Origin: Cerioporus squamosus
Taxonomy: Eukaryota > Basidiomycota > Agaricomycetes > Polyporales > Polyporaceae
NCBI GenBank assembly: GCA_022592435.1
Contig: JABYQS010000639.1
Location: 1-16,380 of the forward strand
Direction: 5' to 3'
DNA: 16,380 bases
The notes below the pieces were generated by a model that was given only the letters and a program-made list of their open reading frames with translations, was not told the DNA's origin and did not search any database. The translations under genes and the position numbers were made by a program. Shown here one piece after another: positions 9,175 to 16,380 of the stretch (its first letter is position 1; each line of letters opens with the position of its first letter).

Positions 9175-11288
9175 CTAGCCCTCGACTCCTACATCCTCGG
9201 CAATCTTCTGCTCGTCCTGAAGCGTGCGGATGAGTTTCTCGGCTTCTGGAGAGCGGGGCTTGATGCCACAGTCGAATGGCTCAAAGTATCTGTGGGAGTT
9301 CAAACATCGGACAGCACAGGAACCGAAGTGCACGTACGAGATCACACCCGGTGTCATCTTCATGCTTAACGGCACGGGGTTTCCGCTCTCGTCGGTCGGG
9401 AGTGAGATCCAGTACGTGTGCAGGATGGACGAGAGCAGCGTGAAGAGTGTCGTTTGCGCGAAGAACTTCCCTGGACATATCCTGAAGGAGGAACATGACG
9501 ATGCGTCCGAGTTAGTGTGATGCGGTCGCCGGAACTCAAGGAAGACACGCCTTCTTCCATAGCCAAACGCCATCGTGCTTGGGTCAAGCACGGTGTGATC
9601 AAGCTGACCATCCTTGAGGAATCGCTCCGGCTTGAACTCCTCGGGATCCGCATAATGTCTGATGTCCCGAGAGTAAGCCCTAAGATACGTCATCCATGAG
9701 TGCTGGATCCGGTAGCAGAGGAAGATGCTCGGCACCGTAGGGGCACATACCATATATTGGGAATGACGACCGAACCCTTCGGGATGCGGTAGTCATTGTA
9801 CTCGTCTTCCTCGCTAGACATGTGCGCGACGCCGAGGGGCGTCACAAGTTTCCAGCGGAGGCATTCTTTGATGATCGCGGAGATGTAGGGGAGAAGCTTC
9901 TCGTCATCGATTGTCGGTAGACGATGTAGCCCCACTACCGTGTCGAGCTCCGCTTGGGCACGCTTCTGTACTTCCGGGTATGTCGCCATGGCGGCGAAGA
10001 ACGTCTGTAAGGTCGAGAGGGTCTGCATGATCCCAAGGTATTAGTGATCGCAGTTCGGTCTAGATGAGTACGACTCACAGTATCGGAGGCACCTGAAGGA
10101 ACATCAGCTGAGCGCAGAGATCATTAGAGAATATTAAACAGACCAAGGTAGACAGATGCGGCAGTGTCTTTCGCGATCTCCTCCTCCTCGCTGGTCTCCA
10201 CACGGTCCTTGAGGTCAGTAACCATCGAAGGTACAGCTTTACCTTCACGCTACGGAGGATAGTCAGCAAAGAGATGACAAGAATAGCTGGGGGGGGGACT
10301 GACCATCGCTTTCACAGCGGCTTCCCATGGCAAGTCACGCATATTTAAAACCGCGGGGCGCCACGCCGCTGCCTCACGCCTGAACTTCGCGCCCGGGAAC
10401 CATCTTGGGATGAAGCGCATGATGGGGAACGTCTCCACCAGATACTTCCCGGGGGTAAATGTCACGTTAAAGGCCGTGATGGCCTCTTCGGCAGTGTGAA
10501 TGTACTCGTCGTCGTTGTCCCCAACCTCCAGTCCATATACGATGCGCATGATGACGGCGCCGAACATGCTGCATAGGGGATCAGTAACACTGCGAGACAC
10601 TCGCAGGCTTGTAGCGTGGCACTCACGATCTGCCGTGATTGCTGAATGCTGTCGGATTCTCCAGCAGCCGAACAAGGAAGTTCTTCACCTCGCGTTCATG
10701 GATCGACCGGTACTGCGATACGGCCTTGGCGTTCATGTGCTGGTGGAAATCGCGACGCATTGCTCGCCATCTGTCGCCGTACCGTACTGAGCTCAGTAGC
10801 CAGGAGAGTCCAGTCCTGTGAGATCGAGAGAGGGATCAGGACTGGGCCCACCAGAACAGCGGTCGCACTAGGGTTGCAACTCACAGCTCAGCCATAGACG
10901 AGAACTTCCGGTCGGAGTAGTTGGATGCGCGCTTCTCCAGTAGCTCGGTGGCTGCCTCGTGCGTACCCAAGACGACCATATGTTGACCAAATGCGTTAAG
11001 ATAGACAACATCGCCTACAGGATAGCAGTCAGCGCAAGCCAAGATGAGACAAAGCGGTCAAGTACCATACTGGGAGTTCATATCACGGAATCGAACCTCC
11101 ATGTCTCGCACTGGGACGTCGAGCAGGTTGCCGATGACTGGGCACGGGCGGGGTCCAGGGGGAAGAGATAAGCTGAGTCCGATGCGCGACGAGACCCATC
11201 GCCGACAAAGCAGAATGGCGAGAGCGACGGCTGAGACAGCCAGCACCGAGGCTGGCACATCGAGATGAATGGGACGTCCGGAAAGCAT
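9175..11288 (-). CDS. Cytochrome P450, paralogue of the 6971-9083 gene (10 exons, 528 aa)
   Basis: Same predicted role and class as its convergent neighbour. Exons in transcript order: 11288-11066, 11014-10885, 10815-10627, 10568-10304, 10249-10144, 10092-10079, 10022-9751, 9679-9551, 9481-9338, 9289-9175. They total 1587 nt with no internal stop. Features: N-terminal hydrophobic anchor, the hinge LPPGP, I-helix GASDTT at 305-310, ExxR (ECLR) at 362-365, PERF, and the haem loop FGYGRRICPG at 438-447 with Cys445. Exons 2, 3, 4, 6, 7 and 10 have exactly the lengths of the paralogue's (130, 189, 265, 14, 272, 115 nt). Intron 8 has a GC donor (9550-9549) but a good branch site and acceptor. It is 69 nt long, in frame and free of stops, so its retention would insert 23 residues into the haem loop. 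The start was chosen because TATAA lies about 50 bp upstream; an in-frame ATG at 11348 would precede the TATA box. Confidence 0.92.
9482..9550 (-). other. GC-AG intron inside the haem-loop coding region
   Basis: Intron 8 of the minus-strand P450. It starts AAG|GCGTGT and ends CTCCTTCAG, with ACTAAC as branch site. The paralogue has a GT donor at the same codon (8696). The 69-nt length is a multiple of three and it contains no stop in the coding frame. Confidence 0.8.
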
Positions 11289-11334
11289 CGTTGGGATTAG
11301 AAGCCGATTTTGAGAGCCGAGGTGGCCCTTGTAC

Positions 11335-11339
11335 TTATA
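11335..11339 (-). promoter_or_regulatory. TATA box of the minus-strand P450
   Basis: TATAA (context GATATAAG) on the minus strand, 47-51 bp upstream of the ATG at 11288. It supports that start over the longer in-frame one at 11348. Confidence 0.55.
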
Positions 11340-12887
11340 TCCAACCACGGGTGCCGCTGTGGCCCTGGAAATGGCCTCGGCACCACAAACAGAAACCGAT
11401 ATACCTGAGTATAGCTAACAATGCCACCCTTGCGCGAGACATTACGTCGATAGGAGACCGCATTGCATCCTACAAGCCAAGAGAGTAGAAGGATATGGTC
11501 AATACTGCCACGCACCGGCTCAGGTGACGTCGATGGGTCCCTCGCCGTCACCTACTTAGCCTGCCATTTGCCTTCCTGCGCTTTCCCCAAGCATGCATAC
11601 GTACAATCACCGTAGCCGGCAGATACGAAGGGTATCTTCCCCACACGGCGCAACCCTCAGATACCCCGTGACGCAGTAGAAGCAAGACAAGCAACAGGAT
11701 AGACAATCTCGCGAGTTGTGGTTTCATGAACTTGTAAGTCGTCTGGCAAGCGACGGTGGTAGACTGAGCCTGTAGAGTCTAATACACTGAGGTACTTAGC
11801 AACTTCAGCCTTCAGGTTTGCGAATGATGGCGGGGCCGGGAATACCCGGGGCATGTGGCAGTGCTCTGCTCTTTGGGCGCCTCGGACCGAGTCGATGATG
11901 ACTTGACAGGTCTTCTCAAACCACACGACCTCAGACAGTTCGGACAATACTCTCCAAACCACACGGATGGGACAATGGCCATCTGCTATCCTATTATGGT
12001 ATGCTTTATCCGAGGTGTAACTCATAAGTACCCATTGTCGTGTCTGTTTTCGATTCAGGAGACTGCCAGTGAGCTGCAGCGGCGACCGGCAAACAGTCAC
12101 CCTCGCGAGTCGCGACTTGGTGCAGAGCTAGTACGCTGAAACTCTGCCAGTTCACATTACAGCATTGATTAACAACACCCGCAGGAATGCATGATTCAAG
12201 GAGAGTCGGACGGGAGTCCCTGGCTCAGACCGACGTTCGATTCAGTACGCAATGCCCTGGCATGGGCGACCTCCCGCGGCCACCCGTGTCAAGGCACTGC
12301 AGCCAGCGCAAATACGGACATATGCTTGCAACAGGATGGCTGTGTCGCGACGCGTCTCGAAGACGGCGTCGACGATCGATTGCTACTTGTATCCGCGCAC
12401 CCTCGATCACTGGGCTGAAGTCACAGCCGTAAGTCTTCTTGGAGCGTCGACGTTTCATCCGGTTGTACCCCACTCACCGTCTGAATCCGCCAGACTCGTC
12501 TCACAAATGATTCCTGACTCTTCGCCTTCATTGGTCATGCACTCTGCTGTGGCGCTCAGATTTCTGTGGCGTCTTGTGCGGTATGAACGCAGTAAGAAAG
12601 CCCCCGGTTGCATCCGCTGAAACGGCGCTTGCGCTCTCTCCATCGACGTCTGAAGATTGACCATGTGTGGCGATCCGCCAGGGACGAGTGGGGACGTCGG
12701 GCTTAGCATCTGACGCGGAGGTTCCAACAGAACGCGGTCTGGCCTCCCGAATCTTCTCTTCCAGGGCCTCAAAGCGGAGCGTACCTGTCCATAAAGCCGG
12801 CCCCATCAGTCGGAATCGTTTACGCAGCACCCGCGACATCCGCCGTCTCTCAACAGTCTCCTTTCGCATCCCAACTCTGCTTTCACG
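11340..12887. other. Intergenic region between divergent P450 and PriA-like genes
   Basis: About 1.5 kb with no gene that I can support. Open frames up to about 167 codons occur on both strands but carry no motif and overlap each other. The last 45 bases before 12888 are pyrimidine-rich (CT tracts), a common 5' leader in well-expressed fungal genes, and a weak CATAAAG lies near 12790. Confidence 0.5.
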
Positions 12888-13956
12888 ATGCGCTCTTTCG
12901 GCCTCGCATTGGTTTCTTTGGCTCTGGGGTCCACCGTCGTGAACGCTCAGATGTCCATGCGTGGCATTTCTCCCCGGGGCTCGCGCTCCTCGCGTGCCAG
13001 TCGCTCTCTTGGAGCACTGCGCGCGCGTCAAGCGACCACGGACGTGTGCGCCAACCTCGACGGGATGAACTCGTGGTTAACGATGTCGTGTATGGTGACC
13101 TCAGTGAGTGGTGCTTCGCGATGATCCTCTCGGTATGATCTGACATTCGCATTTAGGCGGCGTCTTGTGTCTTTCGCAGGTTGCTTCGTTCATCACTACC
13201 AACGACGTTGCTGAGGCAGTAAGTGTTGGGTACTCGTCTCCTTGGATGCTTGCTGATCATTTCCACGCAGGCTGTTGCCGAGGAAGGCGAAGAAGCTACC
13301 ACGAATGCGTTGAACGACTTGGTATGTCTCTAGTCCTCGGGTCCCTTAAGTGTTGCTGACATCGCTGCAGATCAATGCGACCGGCGAGACGTGCACCTAC
13401 CCGGAGAATGCTATCCCCGCGGGGAACGCCGACAACGTGTGTGCCTTTACTTGCGGCAACGGATTCACCCCATCTCCCGCGGATGCCCCCACCACGTGTG
13501 CGTGCGAGGCTCCCGCTGCGGATTGCAACGGAGTGTGCACCACGGACGCGTGCCCATCCGCCGCCCCGGCTCCCGGCCGCCGCGGGTACATGAACTCCCT
13601 GCGCAAGCGTGCCATGTGCTCCGTTGGCACCACTGCTTGCGGCGTGTATGAGCGTCGTGGCGCGCGCAGCCTCCCCTTCGAGTGTGTTCACACCGACACC
13701 GATCTCGAGAGCTGTGAGTAGCCATATGTTTCACCAGGTCGATCTCCGTCGCTGACGACTATTCGCAGGCGGTGGTTGTACTACTCCTCTCGATAGGTTC
13801 TCGCCTGTGGGAGTCGATTGCACGCAGATTCCTGGCGTCATTGACGTCAAGTGTATGTTTGGCGCGTGTGTCGTGAACCGCTGCACTTCAGGTTACGTGC
13901 GTGCCGCAGATAATAGCTCTTGCTTCCTTCCCCATCGCCTTCTGCAGCAGAACTAA
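12888..13956 (+). CDS. priA: Secreted cysteine-rich PriA/CPL1-like protein (5 exons, 278 aa)
   Basis: Predicted extracellular protein of the family that includes Lentinula edodes PriA (linked to fruiting) and Cryptococcus Cpl1; the molecular function in mushrooms is unknown. Exons: 12888-13103, 13180-13218, 13271-13321, 13371-13713, 13769-13956, 837 nt in total. Residues 1-20 are a signal peptide ending VVNA. Residues 25-47 are basic and Ser/Arg-rich and end in LRAR. A Cys motif DVCANLD follows (Cys54), then the cysteine-rich block CTYPEN to CNGVCTTDACPS (residues 110-164), a possible Kex2 site LRKR-A at 179-183, and a C-terminal CPL1-like domain with VDCTQIPGVIDVKC, GACVVNRCTSGY and a last Cys268. 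Introns are 49-76 nt with good GT-AG ends. The Arg-rich segment and internal dibasic site suggest processing in the secretory pathway. The family call is good; the name of the precise orthologue is uncertain. Confidence 0.85.
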
Positions 13957-14835
13957 GAAGCGGAAGGTTTATGTATGTATTAACAGACAACTTATGTCCA
14001 TACAAAGTAAGGTAGTGGACAGGATTACGTTAATGAAATATTGTATCTACCAGCGTTTACCACAGAGCATATCCGCTGTAGCAAATTCAGTCAATGAGGT
14101 TTTGATAGAAGTGACTCGTGAATGAGGCGAAGCCGTTGCTCTTTCGCCAGCACAATTTACTTTTGATCTGATCCCACATAACACGCTGATAAGCGGCGAG
14201 CAGCTTACACTTGCGGGCTGCATTCGCGCTGCGACGGCAATCATCGCCAACGTATGTGAAATCTTACTTACTGAGCAGTATCACAAATATCTGTAGAGAT
14301 AGTGTAGTGAGAATGAACGATGACTCTAGCCCTTGCGACGAAAGCCAGAGACTTACACCAGTGGTTAGAACCTCGTGGATCTGAGGCAAAGAGCAGAAGA
14401 TGGCGCTCTACTTCCATCGTGTCTCAAAGTGCTCTGAGAACCCCGCGTGGTATCGGGAAAGCAATCTTGAAACTCGTCGCATATAACACGCCAAGACCCC
14501 GTCCCGATGCCATGAAGGGCGACCAATGCGCCAGTTCACTGGAAGCATGAGCTCTTCGCCGTCAAACTTGTCAGATACATCTCGTAGCCGTTCGTGGCAT
14601 ATCGGACACACTGCCAAGTGACCAAGCACGCTCATAGTACCGACACCACATGGTCTCGGGGAGTATATCGGCCGTACGATGTCAGATCCTGCACTGAGTG
14701 GCCCGGGATCGACCCCTCCGACCCCGGGCGGAAGGAGTGTGTAAATGCTGGTTGAAGTGCAGTTTCAGGACTACGCAAGAGTGCTGAGAAAAAACGAAGA
14801 CTGTCGGAGTGCTTAGATATGAGTCTGAACCGACA
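13957..14835. other. Intergenic region between convergent PriA-like and unknown genes
   Basis: About 880 bp holding the 3' ends of two convergent genes. The part from about 13960 to 14120 is clearly AT-richer than the surroundings. A GC-rich hairpin lies at 14701-14729. No gene is supported. Confidence 0.5.
14701..14729. repeat. GC-rich imperfect inverted repeat
   Basis: Arms GCCCGGGATCG (14701-14711) and CGACCCCGGGC (14719-14729) pair over 11 bp with one A-C mismatch around a 7-nt loop. It lies about 110 bp beyond the stop of the minus-strand unknown gene. Its role is unknown; it could be a 3' UTR hairpin. Confidence 0.6.
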
Positions 14836-15751
14836 TCACTTGAACCTCATCTCGATCTCCGGAAACCAGTACACCCGCCCGTTCGCCGCAGGCAGCGTCC
14901 GCCGCAGGGCCGTAATCCACAGCACCTCGATCGTGCTCGGCTCCTTCGACCACTCCTGCCACAGCGGATCGTCGAGGTGCCATAGATGGTCCAGGTCCCC
15001 GCTCTGTCCGAGCCCACCCGCCTGAGTTCAGTATTACCACAAGAAACCCGATACGAGGGACGGCCAGACGCACCAGTCGCTTCGTCCACTCGTACTGCTT
15101 GTGGATGATCGTGGAGAGAATGACGCCGAGGGTTACCCGCTCCCACTTGTTCGGCATCGCCTTCGTCGGTCGGACATGGTTCTCTTCCCCAGGGAACTGC
15201 ACAGCGTCATCGACGCCGGCACGCTTCGCACGGAAAGAACTCACCACAGCACGGTCGACAAATTGCATCGGTGCAAAGAGCAGCTCGTCCGCGAGCTCGA
15301 CGGTCTCGTTGATAGCCGCTATCCGTCGGTCGGCGTTGTGCAGCTTGTTCGTGAGCTGGAAGCCTATCCCCCCGGTCTTCTTGTTCCTGAGTTCGATGCG
15401 GCAGTCCGGATCGACGTCTGTAGGAAGCGGGACGGTGATGCGGTCGACTTCGCGTGGGACCCCTCTGTACCGCGCCGCGAGCAGATCCGATGGCCGCGAG
15501 CCAAGGTGGCTGAGGAACTCCTCTGAGGTTATGTGTCCCTGGCGTCAGCACCATTCCCGCAGCAGCTAATCTAGGACTTACCCCATTCGACTTGAACATA
15601 GTTCCTGAACCCCTCAGACTCTGCGAAATAAGGTAAGCGACGTAACGGTATATGATAAGTAAGTGGTTAGTGCAGTACCTTTAAGCGCCGAGTACCGCGA
15701 GACTGTCTTCAGGGATGTCACCGAGCCAGTTGAGCCCCCGCGTAAACGCAT
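14836..15751 (-). CDS. Unrecognised protein (5 exons, 232 aa)
   Basis: I do not recognise the family. Exons in transcript order: 15751-15679, 15620-15582, 15522-15245, 15196-15074, 15021-14836, 699 nt in total with continuous phase and ordinary GT-AG introns of 48-59 nt. The translation has no signal peptide or membrane segment. It is rich in charged and aromatic residues, with blocks such as GFRNYVQVEWEEFLSHL, RNKKTGGIGFQLTNKLHNAD, a hydrophobic-polar LGVILSTIIHKQYEWTKRL, and a Trp-rich C-terminus DHLWHLDDPLWQEWSK ending in VYWFPEIEMRFK. This suggests a soluble alpha-helical protein. A TATA-like TATATGA sits about 80 bp upstream of the chosen ATG. The first exon is the least certain part: the start could lie in another upstream exon. 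The next gene upstream on the same strand is RPC6, 390 bp away. Confidence 0.75.
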
Positions 15752-15827
15752 AATTCATGATGGTTGGTCTGTGACGAGTGGCGTGGGGCTGACTTGCTCA
15801 GAATGCGCTTGCTTTGTCCCGAAACCC

Positions 15828-15834
15828 TCATATA
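15828..15834 (-). promoter_or_regulatory. TATA-like element of the unknown gene
   Basis: TATATGA on the minus strand, 77-83 bp before the ATG at 15751. This is the same spacing as for the P450 at 6971 and supports the start chosen. Confidence 0.45.
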
Positions 15835-16141
15835 CCCCCCATGCACGAGGCAAGGTCGTGGTGTGGGTGGGCCCGATCGCTCAAACATGTGGCCGTAGGC
15901 GCCCTGGCCGACATTGTCTTCGCAGAGCTGCCTTGTTCAGTTTATGTGGAACGTTGTACGCACGTACCTGTCCTCCAGTCGCTAAGCTCATAAGAGTGAG
16001 CAGAGCCACCGCCCAAGGTCCAAGCGCGACGTTCACGCAGGTGAGGGACCTGCGAGCTCGAACATATCGGCGCAGCATGAGGTTGCCACACGGCACTGCA
16101 GAACGATACTAGTACAACTTGGTTGTGCTTCCCCGACACGC
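15835..16141. other. Intergenic region between RPC6 and the unknown gene
   Basis: About 300 bp between two tandem minus-strand genes. It holds the RPC6 3' UTR and the upstream region of the unknown gene. Short open frames here have no support. Confidence 0.5.
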
Positions 16142-16380
16142 TTACCCCGGAGCAGCGGCAAGCCACGCCCCATGGTACAGGCATTCCTGCGGGTTCACCG
16201 GCCCTCCCGCCTTGCAAAAGTCGAACGTCGGACACCGCACGCAAGGAGCCTGGGATACCCCGCCCGCGACGTGCTCTTGGCGCACGGCGCGGTAAGTGCA
16301 CGCCCCGTAGTCCTCGTGCAGGAATGACGCAGTGATGTCCACGCCGCCGGGTGAGGAGGAGCGTTTCCCGCTTCGTGCTC
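16142..16380 (-). CDS. RPC34: RNA polymerase III subunit RPC6/C34, C-terminal end (partial)
   Basis: The frame enters from the right edge and ends at TAA (16144-16142), giving about 79 residues. The final segment reads APCVRCPTFDFCKAGGPVNP, then QECLYHGAWL. The pattern C-x2-C-x5-C-x10-C followed by a YxxWL-type end is the hallmark of the RPC6 (yeast Rpc34, human RPC39) C-terminus, where the four cysteines bind an iron-sulphur cluster. Just before it, FLHEDYGACTYRAVRQ also fits the family. The protein is part of the Rpc82/34/31 subcomplex that helps Pol III initiate at tRNA and 5S rRNA genes in the nucleus. The winged-helix domains are outside the window. A low-complexity Ser/Gly/Arg stretch precedes the conserved end. 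No intron is visible in this part. Confidence 0.88.
   Translation of the reverse strand, partial: ARSGKRSSSPGGVDITASFLHEDYGACTYRAVRQEHVAGGVSQAPCVRCPTFDFCKAGGPVNPQECLYHGAWLAAAPG

Noticed and set aside
9289..9753. Single long open frame through the haem loop and C-terminus of the minus-strand P450
   Set aside because: It reads through three introns (9680-9750 in part, 9482-9550, 9290-9337) that happen to lack stops. The paralogue's structure and the P450 motifs require their removal.
11657..12100. Open frame of 147 codons on the minus strand
   Set aside because: No motif, no coherent intron/exon context, and no similarity that I recognise. A 13-base match to the 880 region is within chance expectation.
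12528..13031. Open frame of 167 codons on the minus strand overlapping the PriA-like first exon
   Set aside because: It is antisense to a well-supported signal-peptide exon, Arg-rich and without motifs, as expected of a shadow frame.
14408..14635. Minus-strand open frame of 75 codons with a CPICHERL zinc-knuckle-like stretch
   Set aside because: Only one CxxC pair occurs, the other zinc ligands of a RING or similar finger are missing, and there is no flanking exon that extends it.
15101..15526. Plus-strand open frame of 141 codons antisense to the unknown gene
   Set aside because: The minus-strand model has phase-consistent exons and splice sites. The plus-strand frame is its shadow.

Overview
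This window looks like nuclear DNA of an Agaricomycete (mushroom-forming basidiomycete, probably Polyporales). Protein-coding genes are cut by many 48-76 nt GT-AG introns with CTAAC/CTGAC-type branch sites, TATA boxes lie about 50-100 bp before several start codons, and the gene content (expanded P450s, F-box/LRR protein, PriA/CPL1-like cysteine-rich secreted protein) is typical of that group. The exon models were traced by hand from splice signals, phase continuity and protein motifs. No transcript data or homology search was available.

Layout. Positions 1-201 (-) hold the first exon of a secreted M28 leucine-aminopeptidase-like protease that runs off the left edge. About 1.7 kb without a convincing gene follows. 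Positions 1899-4169 (+) carry a complete 12-exon cytochrome P450 (546 aa, CYP5150-like) with four exons of 20 nt or less. Positions 4606-5706 (+) carry an intronless F-box/LRR-like protein, followed at 5853-5951 by a diverged copy of its last 32 codons. Positions 6971-9083 (+) and 11288-9175 (-) carry two convergent P450 paralogues of a second family (529 and 528 aa), each with 10 exons; six exons have identical lengths and the stop codons are only 91 bp apart. About 1.6 kb of apparently non-coding DNA separates them from a 5-exon secreted cysteine-rich PriA/CPL1-like protein at 12888-13956 (+). Positions 15751-14836 (-) carry an unrecognised 5-exon gene (232 aa). Positions 16142-16380 (-) hold the C-terminal end of the RNA polymerase III subunit RPC6 (C34), with its four-cysteine cluster motif.

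How the genes may relate. The middle 9 kb is a small P450 neighbourhood (three genes of two families plus an F-box gene). No terpene synthase, PKS or NRPS is visible, so a biosynthetic cluster is not demonstrated; local duplication of P450s is the simpler reading. The PriA-like, unknown and RPC6 genes look like an ordinary mixed locus. The most noteworthy details are an in-frame, stop-free GC-AG intron that falls inside the haem-binding loop of the 9175-11288 P450, a 14-nt exon coding the oxygen-activation motif in both paralogues, the unusual I-helix motifs of that pair, and the duplicated F-box tail. I did not find a clearly new biological system.
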